64,000 nt of DNA from Chitinophaga solisilvae. GTDB taxonomy: Bacteria > Bacteroidota > Bacteroidia > Chitinophagales > Chitinophagaceae. The notes beneath the pieces are model-generated. The model was not told where the DNA came from. It saw only the letters and a program-made list of their open reading frames with translations, and did not search any database. The position numbers and the translations under genes are program-made. The stretch covers positions 434,001-498,000 of the forward strand of contig NZ_JAABOK010000003.1 in the NCBI RefSeq assembly GCF_009928525.1, given 5' to 3'. This document shows, one piece after another, positions 17,578-27,638 of this stretch. The stretch's first letter is position 1. Every line of letters starts with the position of its first letter.

Positions 17578-17941
17578 GGAAAAGCCCCTCCTGATGGTAA
17601 TAAGACTACAAAAGTAACGATTCGTTTACCATTGGTACAGGTGGTTATGCCAGTTTTCATGTTTATACGGATTTCCCATCCACTTTAACACAACCTTAAC
17701 ACTCCTCCATGCAGCTTTGGCAAGGTGTCACCAACAACTAAGCTGTGGCTGGCAAAGAAGGCTGCATGTCCGGCTGCGGGCAGGCGGACGTCCGATTACG
17801 GATACTTAAAGTTATCTAGTAGTGCCAGTGGTAAAGTATGGCTTGACCACTGGTACCATCCCGTCGTAGCTTTGTTTCAACAAAAAAATCAAAAACAAAA
17901 CCAACCGGACAAAAACATTTAAACCATTTAAAATTACTGTC
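17578..17941 (+). promoter_or_regulatory. promoter/leader region of 17942 gene with inverted repeats
   Basis: A strong promoter is present: TTG at 17843-17845 and TAGCTTTG (17867-17874, exact TAnnTTTG) with 21-bp spacing, giving a leader of about 60 nt. Over the -33 box lies an inverted repeat CCAGTGGT (17825-17832) / ACCACTGG (17846-17853), placed like an operator. Further upstream is another imperfect inverted repeat with ends CATGCAG (near 17709) and CTGCATG (near 17761). No ORF is supported. Confidence 0.5.
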
Positions 17942-18394
17942 ATGAAAAAGATAATTGTTTTACTGAGTGCAGCTTTTTTACTGAGTGCAACCACCCTTTT
18001 TGCAAATCCGTCTGAAACAACCGTTAGCAACAAAATTAAATATGCATTTAATGATGCTTTCGTTGGCGCCAAAGAAGTGAAATGGTATACAGACGATAAC
18101 AAGACCTTTACTGCAAAATTTGAAATCAGCAACTCAAAGGTAACCGCCTTCTTCAATGAAGATGGTACACTGCTGGCTACTTCCCGTTACCTGCAGGCCG
18201 ATCAGCTGCCCCTTTCCGTATCAGGTAAAATCGCAAAAAGATATGCAGACGACAGCATCTACTGCATCGTAGAATATAGCGCCGGAGAAGGCACCGTGTA
18301 TTTTATCACGCTGGAAGGCAAGAATACATGGACTACGCTGAAAGCCGACCGCAACGGTGCTGTAACCGTACAGGGCCGTCTGAAAAAAGCTTAG
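17942..18394 (+). CDS. secreted PepSY-like protein
   Basis: 150-aa exported protein. MKKIIVLLSAAFLLSATTLFA is a clear signal peptide. The remainder (KIKYAFNDAFVGAKEVKWYTDDNKTF..AKFEI and AFFNEDGTLLATSRYLQADQLPLSV) follows the layout of Bacteroidota putative beta-lactamase-inhibitor-like PepSY proteins: one domain comparing a substrate value with a prediction. The function is unknown. It has its own promoter with an inverted repeat over the -33 box, and a terminator at 18431, so it is monocistronic and probably regulated. Confidence 0.7.
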   Translation: MKKIIVLLSAAFLLSATTLFANPSETTVSNKIKYAFNDAFVGAKEVKWYTDDNKTFTAKFEISNSKVTAFFNEDGTLLATSRYLQADQLPLSVSGKIAKRYADDSIYCIVEYSAGEGTVYFITLEGKNTWTTLKADRNGAVTVQGRLKKA

Positions 18395-18430
18395 TTTTTC
18401 AGTTGTGTTTTTCTATTGTTTGAAACTTGA

Positions 18431-18466
18431 GGCTCATGGGTGCTACCATGAGCCTTGTTGTTTTTT
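18431..18466 (+). terminator. intrinsic terminator after PepSY-like gene
   Basis: GGCTCATGG (18431-18439) pairs with CCATGAGCC (18446-18454), followed by TTGTTGTTTTTT. Confidence 0.8.
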
Positions 18467-18497
18467 GCACATGCCCCTCCCCCAATGAAAATTATCT

Positions 18498-18505
18498 TAA
18501 CTTTG
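18498..18505 (+). promoter_or_regulatory. -7 box before deoxyhypusine synthase homologue
   Basis: TAACTTTG is an exact TAnnTTTG match, 55 bp before the chosen ATG at 18560. Confidence 0.45.
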
Positions 18506-18559
18506 CGAACTGTTAAGGCTTTATGAGCCAGACTGTTAATGTATAAACGATTAAATAAC

Positions 18560-19534
18560 ATGAACAAGGGACCCGTTTCTCAATTTATCCAGCACCATTA
18601 CCGCCACTTCAATGCTGCTGCATTAGTGGATGCTGCCAAAGGATATGAAACTCATTTGCTGGAAGGCGGTAAAATGATGGTGACACTGGCCGGTGCGATG
18701 AGTACGGCTGAATTGGGCATTTCTTTCGCAGAAATGATCCGTCAGGGTAAAGTGGATATTATCTCCTGTACCGGTGCAAACCTGGAAGAAGATATTATGA
18801 ACCTGGTAGCACATACCCACTATAAAAGAGTTCCTAACTACCGTGATCTGAGCCCCCAGGAAGAATGGGATCTGCTCGAACAGGGCTTCAACCGCGTAAC
18901 TGATACCTGCATCCCTGAAGAAGAAGCTTTCCGCCGTATCCAGAAACATATCTACAAAATATGGAAAGATGCAGAAGAAAGCGGCGAACGCTATTTCCCG
19001 CACGAATTCATGTATAAACTGCTCCTCAGCGGCGTAATGAAAGAACATTACGAAATCGATCCTAAAAACAGCTGGATGATCGCTGCAGCAGAAAGAAATA
19101 TTCCTATCATCGTTCCAGGCTGGGAAGACAGTACCATGGGTAACATCTTCGCATCCTACTGCATCAAGGGCGACCTGAAAACATCTACCATGAAGAGCGG
19201 TATCGAATACATGATCTTCCTCTCCGAATGGTACCGTAACAATTCCGCCGGTAAAGGCGTTGGCTTCTTCCAGATTGGTGGCGGTATCGCCGGCGATTTC
19301 CCGATCTGCGTAGTGCCTATGATGTACCAGGATCTGGAATGGACAGACGTTCCTTTCTGGAGCTACTTCTGCCAGATCTCTGACTCCACTACCTCCTACG
19401 GCTCCTACTCGGGCGCTGTACCGAATGAAAAAATCACCTGGGGTAAACTGGACATCAACACACCTAAGTTTATCGTAGAATCAGATGCTACCATCGTAGC
19501 TCCCCTGATTTTTGCCTACATTCTTGGCTGGTAA
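18560..19534 (+). CDS. deoxyhypusine synthase family protein (bacterial)
   Basis: 324-aa member of the deoxyhypusine synthase family, NAD-dependent enzymes that transfer an aminobutyl group from spermidine. Bacteria lack eIF5A, so it is more likely a polyamine enzyme such as a homospermidine synthase relative, which is inference. Visible: AGAMSTAELG and SCTGANLEEDI (NAD/spermidine side), and WGKLDINTPK near the C terminus, where Lys about 296 matches the lysine (human K329) that forms the enzyme-substrate imine. In the GGGIAGDFP stretch the histidine pair of eukaryotic enzymes is absent. The frame opens at 18539, but MNKGPVSQF at 18560 is preferred. Confidence 0.8.
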   Translation: MNKGPVSQFIQHHYRHFNAAALVDAAKGYETHLLEGGKMMVTLAGAMSTAELGISFAEMIRQGKVDIISCTGANLEEDIMNLVAHTHYKRVPNYRDLSPQEEWDLLEQGFNRVTDTCIPEEEAFRRIQKHIYKIWKDAEESGERYFPHEFMYKLLLSGVMKEHYEIDPKNSWMIAAAERNIPIIVPGWEDSTMGNIFASYCIKGDLKTSTMKSGIEYMIFLSEWYRNNSAGKGVGFFQIGGGIAGDFPICVVPMMYQDLEWTDVPFWSYFCQISDSTTSYGSYSGAVPNEKITWGKLDINTPKFIVESDATIVAPLIFAYILGW

Positions 19535-19546
19535 AAACAATCAGTC

Positions 19547-19660
19547 ATTTTATTATTTTGTTATTTGAGATTTGTTATAAATCAAGAAGCCCCCTGGATA
19601 TCGAAACTTCCAGGGGGCTTCTTGATTTATAACAAATCTCAAATAACAAAATAATAAAAT
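19547..19660. repeat. family A long palindrome, copy 3
   Basis: Perfect 51-bp arms (19547-19597, 19610-19660) around a 12-nt loop, lying between convergent genes. The core is GAAGCCCCCTGG rather than GATGCCCTC, but the outer TTATTTGAGATTT region matches copies 1, 2 and 4. The stop codon of hemW (TCA at 19663) is just past the right edge, within the TTTGATTA extension. Confidence 0.9.
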
Positions 19661-19662
19661 AA

Positions 19663-20787
19663 TCAAATGAACAGGTCGGCCGCAATGCCGTCTGCAAAGA
19701 GACGGCCAGCCTTTGTAAGGCGGAGCGTTTCTCCTTTCTGTTCCATCCATCCCTTGCTGATGAATGGCTGACTACTGGCGAGCAGCTGGCTGCTCTGCGG
19801 AGCGCTGAACTTCTCTGCTACCCATTCCAGGTTGCACCCCGCGGCCGTACGAAGGCTCGTCATAATGTACTCATTGAACTGCATGGCAGTGGTGAGGGTT
19901 TCCAGCTCAGAAGGTACCTTCCCGGCCGCCAGACTGCGGATATATTGTGCATTGTTCGCAATATTCCACTGGCGGGAATGGCCGTTGAAGGAATGTGCAG
20001 ACGGGCCCAGGCCCAGGTATTGCTGCCCCTGCCAGTAACTGCTGTTGTGCCGGGAGTGCCACCCCGGCTTTCCAAAATTGGAGATCTCGTAATGTTCAAA
20101 TCCGGCTGCCTCCAGCCACTGCATCAGCAGCTCGAAATGACGGGCGGCTTTATCAGGATCCGTAGGCTCCATCTTTTTCTTACTGATAAAATGATCCAGC
20201 GCAGTGCCGGGTTCTACGGTGAGCGCGTAACAGGAAATATGCGGGATACCCAGGGCAATCGTCTGCGCTACGTTCTCCTGCCACCCTTCATCCGTGAGCG
20301 TAGGCCCGCCATAAATGAGGTCTATGGTAATGTTCCGGAACCCAACCTTTTGTGCGTCCGTTATACAACGCAGCGCCTGTTCGCTGTTATGCGCACGGTT
20401 CATCCAGCGGAGGTCCGCTTCGTGGAAAGACTGTATACCAATGCTGAGGCGGTTAATGCCTGCATCCCGCAAAGATTCCAGCCGCCCGCTGTCAAGGTCG
20501 TCAGGATTGGCTTCCAGGGTTATTTCAGCATCGGCGGCCACGGGAAAAGTGCTGCGCAGGGCAGCCAGCAACTGTTGCAGCTCGGCAACAGTCAATAAGC
20601 TGGGTGTTCCACCCCCGAAGTAAATGGTTTGCACGGTTTCACCGGACAAATAATCTTTCTGTAAGACGATCTCTTTCAATAAAGCCGCTACCAGCTCATC
20701 TTTCTGCCGCAGGGAAGTAGAAAAATGAAAGTTGCAGTAATAACATGCCTGCTTACAAAAAGGAATATGTAAATAAATTCCGGCCAT
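19663..20787 (-). CDS. hemW: radical SAM heme chaperone HemW
   Basis: Radical SAM protein of 374 aa that binds heme and passes it to target proteins; formerly annotated as an oxygen-independent coproporphyrinogen oxidase. The cluster motif CxxxCxxC is CKQACYYC (Cys11, 15, 18). The following YFGGGTPSLL, ANPDDL and GIQSFHEADL match the family, as does the C-terminal HemW domain. True HemN enzymes carry an additional N-terminal extension, which this protein lacks. The ATG at 20787 is the only good start. The stop codon sits at the edge of a family A palindrome. Confidence 0.9.
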   Translation of the reverse strand: MAGIYLHIPFCKQACYYCNFHFSTSLRQKDELVAALLKEIVLQKDYLSGETVQTIYFGGGTPSLLTVAELQQLLAALRSTFPVAADAEITLEANPDDLDSGRLESLRDAGINRLSIGIQSFHEADLRWMNRAHNSEQALRCITDAQKVGFRNITIDLIYGGPTLTDEGWQENVAQTIALGIPHISCYALTVEPGTALDHFISKKKMEPTDPDKAARHFELLMQWLEAAGFEHYEISNFGKPGWHSRHNSSYWQGQQYLGLGPSAHSFNGHSRQWNIANNAQYIRSLAAGKVPSELETLTTAMQFNEYIMTSLRTAAGCNLEWVAEKFSAPQSSQLLASSQPFISKGWMEQKGETLRLTKAGRLFADGIAADLFI

Positions 20788-20844
20788 CAGCGTTATATAG
20801 CTGTCCGCAGCAGGCGTTCACAGGCCAACTATGGACTATTTTAA

Positions 20845-20852
20845 TATCTTTG
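20845..20852 (+). promoter_or_regulatory. -7 box before DUF4271 gene
   Basis: TATCTTTG is an exact TAnnTTTG match on the + strand in the divergent gap between hemW and the DUF4271 gene. Confidence 0.45.
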
Positions 20853-20982
20853 CAAACGACAAAATTACGTTTCAGTTTTGTTATGTGAACAGGACGCTGT
20901 TAATTGCCTCTGGTTTGATGGATTTCGGGGGAACGTTTTTGTTGAAAAGCCAAATATAAAGTCATTGCAAAATAATATCCTG

Positions 20983-22095
20983 GTGCGCATCTGGTATTTG
21001 TTTCTATTCATTTTCAGTTATTTGCCGGTAATGGCACAAACAGCGGACAGTACCGCTCATCAGCCTGTCAGAAAACCGGCAGTTACCCGTCAGGTATCGG
21101 ATACAGCAAAGCCTAAACCCAGGCCGCATACAGCTGCGGTGAAAAGGGATTCCGGCAGGATAGCCGCACCGGTTATCACCCATCGTGCTGCAGATAGCTC
21201 CCGGCCTAAACCGCGTACTGTAACGCCTGTTAAAAAGGATACCGCGGCGGCCGCCACTCCCGTAACAGCGGTAACCGACAGTGCGCTGACGGGGAAAGAC
21301 AGTGTTGCGGCGGCGCCTCCTGCTCCCAAACCAGTTTCCTACTACGACCTGTATATGAAGCAGCTGGCCCGCGAAAATGACTTCCTGAAGCCCGGCAGGC
21401 CGGTTTATTACGATACCAACCCGGTACGCAGCTACCGGAACATGGACTGGCTGATTTATCTCGTGGCTGGCATCCTGCTGGTGCTGAGTATCATCCGGTT
21501 GTCCTACACCAAATATTTTTCTGATCTGTTCAAGGCGTTCTTTAATCCCACGCTCAGCCAGCGGCAGCTGAAAGACCAGTTGTCACAGGCGCCTTTCCCG
21601 AATATGCTGCTCAATATCTTCTTTGCCATATCACTGGGGTTATACCTGTACCTGGTGCTATACAGAAAGCAGGTGTTCCCGCAGGCAGAGCCGTGGTTGC
21701 TGATTCCGGGGCTGGTGATTCTGGTAGCAGTGGTATACGGCATCAAGTATGTGATGCTGCGTTTCTGCGGATGGCTGTTCGGTAACAGCGAACTGGCAGA
21801 TGCATATATCTTCATCCTGTACCTGATTAACAAAATCCTGGGAGTTATACTGGTACCGTTTTTAGTGATTATGGCCTTCTGTGACCAGGAAATAGCCCTC
21901 GCTTTTCTATATATATCATTATTTATTATTGCATTACTTGTTCTTTACAGGTATATTAGATCTTATTCTTTAGTTAGGCAGTACTTGTCTTTCAGTAAAT
22001 TGCATTTTTTTCTTTACCTTTGCGCATTCGAAGTAGCGCCTGTTTTAATATTAACCAGGGTGCTGCTGAATATCTGGTTAACTGGTAATCCCTGA
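20983..22095 (+). CDS. DUF4271 membrane protein
   Basis: Integral membrane protein of unknown function. A GTG at 20983 gives VRIWYLFLFIFSYLPVMAQ as a signal peptide and 370 aa; the frame itself opens at a TTG at 20878, whose extra residues do not look conserved. After the signal come a Pro/Lys/Ala/Thr-rich linker (to about residue 110), then a soluble YYDLYMKQLARENDFLKPG segment and about six hydrophobic helices spanning the C-terminal half, the DUF4271 domain. It directly precedes hemD by 35 bp, an arrangement common in Bacteroidota. The start remains uncertain. Confidence 0.75.
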   Translation: MRIWYLFLFIFSYLPVMAQTADSTAHQPVRKPAVTRQVSDTAKPKPRPHTAAVKRDSGRIAAPVITHRAADSSRPKPRTVTPVKKDTAAAATPVTAVTDSALTGKDSVAAAPPAPKPVSYYDLYMKQLARENDFLKPGRPVYYDTNPVRSYRNMDWLIYLVAGILLVLSIIRLSYTKYFSDLFKAFFNPTLSQRQLKDQLSQAPFPNMLLNIFFAISLGLYLYLVLYRKQVFPQAEPWLLIPGLVILVAVVYGIKYVMLRFCGWLFGNSELADAYIFILYLINKILGVILVPFLVIMAFCDQEIALAFLYISLFIIALLVLYRYIRSYSLVRQYLSFSKLHFFLYLCAFEVAPVLILTRVLLNIWLTGNP

Positions 22096-22130
22096 TTATC
22101 GCCTATTGTTAACACAAGAGCAAAAAACGT

Positions 22131-22922
22131 ATGATAAAAGGCGGGCCAAAAAAAGATTTGCAAGGTAAACAAGTTCAGTCAATCCTAATTTCTCAACCTA
22201 AGCCTGAAACAGAAAAATCTCCCTATTTTGATCTGGCAAAGAAGTTCAACATAAAATTGGATTTTTACCCGTTCATCAGAGTAGAGGGATTACCCGCTAA
22301 GGAGTTTCGGAAGCAGAAAATTGATATCCTGAATTATACTGCGGTAATTTTTACCAGCCGCAATTCAGTAGATCACTTTTTCCGGATCTGTGAAGAAATG
22401 AAGATTAAAGTGTCGCAGGACTGCAAATACTTTTGTATTACAGAAGCAGTGGCACTGTATCTGCAGAAATTTATCCTGTATCGCAAGCGCAAAGTGTTTT
22501 ATGGTGCGGATGGTTCAACCAAAGGTGTACTGGAGGTTATGAACAAGCATCGTGACAATGAAAAGTTCCTGTTTCCAAGCTCAGACAGTCAGAAGAAGGA
22601 CATTGAGGAATGGTTAAAGACGAACAAATGTGAGTATGCTACAGCGACCCTTTACAAAACCGTTTCCAACGATGTAAAGGAAGTACTGGCGAAGAACTCA
22701 TATGACATGATTGTGTTTTTCAGTCCTTCAGGTGTGAAATCACTTTTTGAGAACATGCCGTCGTTTGAACAGAATGGTACCCGTATCGGGGCGTTCGGAC
22801 CTACTACCTCTGCCGCTGTGGAAGAGGCAGGTTTAAGGCTCGATGTTAAAGCTCCCGCTCCGCAGGCGCCATCCATGGCAGCAGCGCTGGATCAGTACCT
22901 TGCATCTATCAACAAGAAGTAG
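22131..22922 (+). CDS. hemD: uroporphyrinogen-III synthase
   Basis: Cyclises hydroxymethylbilane to uroporphyrinogen III in the heme pathway; cytoplasmic. The 263-aa protein has the two-lobed HemD pattern, with SILISQPKPET at the N terminus, YTAVIFTSRNSVDHFF, ATATLYKTV and YDMIVFFSPSGVKSLFENMP, then IGAFGPTTSAAVEEAGL. HemD sequences diverge strongly, but this combination is typical of Bacteroidota HemD. It follows DUF4271 at 35 bp, so both are probably co-transcribed, and ends in a strong terminator at 22952. Confidence 0.88.
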   Translation: MIKGGPKKDLQGKQVQSILISQPKPETEKSPYFDLAKKFNIKLDFYPFIRVEGLPAKEFRKQKIDILNYTAVIFTSRNSVDHFFRICEEMKIKVSQDCKYFCITEAVALYLQKFILYRKRKVFYGADGSTKGVLEVMNKHRDNEKFLFPSSDSQKKDIEEWLKTNKCEYATATLYKTVSNDVKEVLAKNSYDMIVFFSPSGVKSLFENMPSFEQNGTRIGAFGPTTSAAVEEAGLRLDVKAPAPQAPSMAAALDQYLASINKK

Positions 22923-22951
22923 TGCGGTTTCCGCATAGCAATTAATTATAC

Positions 22952-22983
22952 CAGGGATGGCAGACTGCCATCCCTGTTTTTTT
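22952..22983 (+). terminator. hemD intrinsic terminator
   Basis: CAGGGATGGCA and TGCCATCCCTG form an 11-bp perfect stem with a short loop, followed by seven T. Confidence 0.88.
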
Positions 22984-23101
22984 GGCTGCAATACAGGCGC
23001 ATCCTGAGAATATTTTAAAAATTCCTGCCTGATATGCATGGTTGAACAAAAACTTTTTTAATCTTGTAACAAGGAATCATTCAACCATTTAAGCGGAATC
23101 C

Positions 23102-25150
<2,049 letters not shown>

Positions 25151-25310
25151 TTATGTAACTTGCCCGTTATAAGGGTAGGGGAAACTAAAACAAATGTTGT
25201 GACGATGATATAATAAAATGTTAAAAAATACGTTTAAATTAGTTACCGATCCGGTGTATGTAGAGTTGAAAAAGTTGTATAAAAAGTGACTACAAATTAA
25301 ATATTATTAT

Positions 25311-25318
25311 TACATTTG
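25311..25318 (+). promoter_or_regulatory. gldKLMN operon promoter -7 box
   Basis: TACATTTG is an exact TAnnTTTG match about 115 bp before the gldK start. No clear -33 TTTG is seen. Transcription from here would make a leader carrying a 30-codon ORF (25351-25443). Confidence 0.4.
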
Positions 25319-25350
25319 CTATCTTTCATATAAACAAAGCGGGTGAAAAA

Positions 25351-25443
25351 ATGAGAAATGTGTTCCCTTGCATTCAGGCAAAAAGCACCAGGCTGGTTAA
25401 TAGAAAAACATATTCTGATGAAAGCTACCCTTATGAAGCTTAA
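25351..25443 (+). CDS. possible leader ORF overlapping the gldK start
   Basis: ATG at 25351 opens a 30-codon frame (MRNVFPCIQAKSTRLV..YPYEA) ending in TAA at 25443, so its end overlaps the two candidate gldK ATGs (25418, 25433). It lies in the transcribed leader if the 25311 promoter is right. Coding status is unsupported by homology; it could couple translation to gldK or be chance. Confidence 0.25.
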   Translation: MRNVFPCIQAKSTRLVNRKTYSDESYPYEA

Positions 25444-26698
25444 CTATTTAAGAGGTCTGTTGGCAGTGCTGCTGGTTTCCCTGCTGGCCAGCTGTGGTGG
25501 TAGTAAAGGCCCCAAGAACGCACAAGGTCAACTGATTGGCGTAAGCCCCAGACCTAAGTACACTCCCCCTGTACCCTATGGGATGGTTTATGTACCACCT
25601 GGAACCTTTCATATGGGTCCCAGCGATGAAGATGTAAACTACGCCTATACGGCACGTAACAAATCTATTTCGATTTCGGGCTTCTACATGGATGCCACTG
25701 AAATCACCAACAATGAATACCGCCAGTTTGTGCAGTGGGTGCAGGACTCAATTGCGCATATCCTCCTGGGACACGTTAAACAGGACGACGGGCATGATAT
25801 CATTGACTGGAAACAGAAAATTGTCTGGAAAGACAAGGCTACCCTCGAGAAACTGGATGCGATGGTGTATACCGAAGCTGACCGTCTCTATGGCCGCAAG
25901 GACATCGACGTGGGCAAGCTGATCTATCACCAGGAAACTTTCAACTGGGACAAGGCCAAGCTGAGGGAGAACTTCGGTAAACCGCGTTCTACGTTCATCG
26001 TGAAAAAAGATGTTCCTATCTATCCGGACACGCTGTGCTGGATCAGGGATTTCTCCTACGCATACAACGAGCCCATGACCCGTATGTATTTCTGGCATCC
26101 TGCCTTCGACAACTACCCGGTGGTAGGCGTTAACTGGCACCAGGCTACTGCCTTCTGCGAATGGAGAAGTAAATTCTGGGAAGATTACAGGAACTCCAAG
26201 AAACTGTTCACGGAAGATAAATTCCAGCTGCCTTCTGAAGCACAATGGGAATACGCTGCACGCGGCGGAAGAGAACAAACGCCATACCCATGGGGCGGAT
26301 ACTATATCCGTAACAAAAAAGGCTGTCTGCTGGCCAACTTCAAACCTGGCCGCGGTAACTATCCGGAAGACGGCGGTTTCTATACTGTACGTGCAGACGC
26401 CTACTGGCCTAACGATTACGGCCTGTACTGCATGGCTGGTAACGTAGCGGAATGGACTGCTGACATCTTCTATGAAAATGCCTACTCATTTACATCCGAT
26501 ATGAACCCTTATCTGAGAATGGATGTACCTGACGACGCACCATTGAAAATGAAGCGTAAAGCTATCCGCGGCGGTTCCTGGAAAGATGTGGGATATTTCC
26601 TGCAGACCGGTACCAGAACCTACGAATACCAGGATAGTTCCAAATCCTACGTAGGCTTCAGATGTACAATTGCGCTTAGCAGAAGACACAAAAAATAA
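25433..26698 (+). CDS. gldK: gliding motility / T9SS lipoprotein GldK
   Basis: Outer-membrane lipoprotein of the type IX secretion ring, homologous to PorK, which works with GldN/PorN below the outer membrane. The chosen start gives MKLNYLRGLLAVLLVSLLASC, with the lipid-modified Cys at residue 21 (lipobox LLASC). The body has the formylglycine-generating-enzyme/sulfatase-modifying fold: GMVYVPPGTFHMGPSDEDVN, EITNNEYRQFVQWV, LPSEAQWEYAARGG and AIRGGSWKD. The frame also opens at 25358 and an ATG lies at 25418. First gene of gldKLMN, with gldL after about 140 bp. Confidence 0.95.
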   Translation: MKLNYLRGLLAVLLVSLLASCGGSKGPKNAQGQLIGVSPRPKYTPPVPYGMVYVPPGTFHMGPSDEDVNYAYTARNKSISISGFYMDATEITNNEYRQFVQWVQDSIAHILLGHVKQDDGHDIIDWKQKIVWKDKATLEKLDAMVYTEADRLYGRKDIDVGKLIYHQETFNWDKAKLRENFGKPRSTFIVKKDVPIYPDTLCWIRDFSYAYNEPMTRMYFWHPAFDNYPVVGVNWHQATAFCEWRSKFWEDYRNSKKLFTEDKFQLPSEAQWEYAARGGREQTPYPWGGYYIRNKKGCLLANFKPGRGNYPEDGGFYTVRADAYWPNDYGLYCMAGNVAEWTADIFYENAYSFTSDMNPYLRMDVPDDAPLKMKRKAIRGGSWKDVGYFLQTGTRTYEYQDSSKSYVGFRCTIALSRRHKK

Positions 26699-26749
26699 AC
26701 GCACGTATTAATAGCTCTAATTAATATAACAAGTAAACCCTTTTATATT

Positions 26750-26833
26750 ATGACAACTATTAGCAAATCGGTGAGTAACAACTATTCCATACAGAGAACT
26801 TTAACACTTATCACTTTAACCAGTAAATTTTAA
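26750..26833 (+). CDS. possible small ORF between gldK and gldL
   Basis: ATG at 26750 opens a 27-codon frame (MTTISKSVSNNYSIQRTLTL..TSKF) ending at 26833, 3 bp before gldL. It fills an otherwise unexplained gap inside a tight operon. There is no homology evidence; it could be a translated spacer or chance. Confidence 0.25.
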   Translation: MTTISKSVSNNYSIQRTLTLITLTSKF

Positions 26834-26836
26834 CCT

Positions 26837-27583
26837 ATGGCTATGAATCCTAACAAAGCTAAATGGCTGAACTTTTTCGTATGTATTGCGGCTTCTGTAG
26901 TAATTATCGGAGCGTTATTTAAACTGCAGCACTGGCGGGGAGCGGATATCGCTTTGATTTTAGGTCTGAGCACAGAAGCGCTCATCTTTTTCGTATATGC
27001 TTTCGTTCCTGATTCCAGCGCTTCTCATCCGGAAGGTCAGGTAGTAGCAGTTGCCGGCAGCCCTGCAGTTGCTGGTCTTGACAAAATGCTCCAGGAAGCA
27101 GACATCACGCCTGCCAACCTGCAACGCCTGAGCGAAAACTTCCAGAAACTGGGTACCACTGTTGACAAAATGAGAGACATCTCCGACGTAGTAGCTGCTA
27201 CTGGCGATTATACTCAGAAAACAAGAGAAGCTGCCAGCGCTATCGGTAACGTAGCTAACGCCTACACTACTGCCGCTGCTGCTGTATCTTCCTTCAACAG
27301 CGCTTCCGAGTCTACCAGAAGTTTCCATGAGCAAATGCAGGGTATGACCAAAAACCTGGCTTCCCTGAATGCTATCTATGAACTGGAATTACAGGACACC
27401 AACAACCACCTGAAAGCGATGAACTCATTCTACAGCAACCTGCAGAATGCTTCCGCAGCCATGAGTGGCAGCATCGATGATGCCAAGAAAACTCAGGAAC
27501 AGATTTCCCTGCTGGCGAAAAACCTGAGCAACCTGAATTCCATCTATGGTAACATGCTGTCTGCCATGGGCGGTGGAAGATAA
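26837..27583 (+). CDS. gldL: T9SS inner-membrane motor protein GldL
   Basis: Cytoplasmic-membrane partner of GldM in the proton-driven motor of type IX secretion and gliding. The 248-aa protein starts with two transmembrane helices: KWLNFFVCIAASVVIIGALFK and ADIALILGLSTEALIFFVYAF, joined by a short QHWRG loop, the family pattern. The long C-terminal cytoplasmic part is helical and rich in Ala/Ser/Asn, with repeated LSNLNSIYGN-type segments. It lies between gldK and gldM and is 55 bp from gldM. Confidence 0.95.
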   Translation: MAMNPNKAKWLNFFVCIAASVVIIGALFKLQHWRGADIALILGLSTEALIFFVYAFVPDSSASHPEGQVVAVAGSPAVAGLDKMLQEADITPANLQRLSENFQKLGTTVDKMRDISDVVAATGDYTQKTREAASAIGNVANAYTTAAAAVSSFNSASESTRSFHEQMQGMTKNLASLNAIYELELQDTNNHLKAMNSFYSNLQNASAAMSGSIDDAKKTQEQISLLAKNLSNLNSIYGNMLSAMGGGR

Positions 27584-27638
27584 GGTAATGCTGATAGTTT
27601 TGAGTTAACAACCACTAAATTAAATCTGAAAAAAAACT

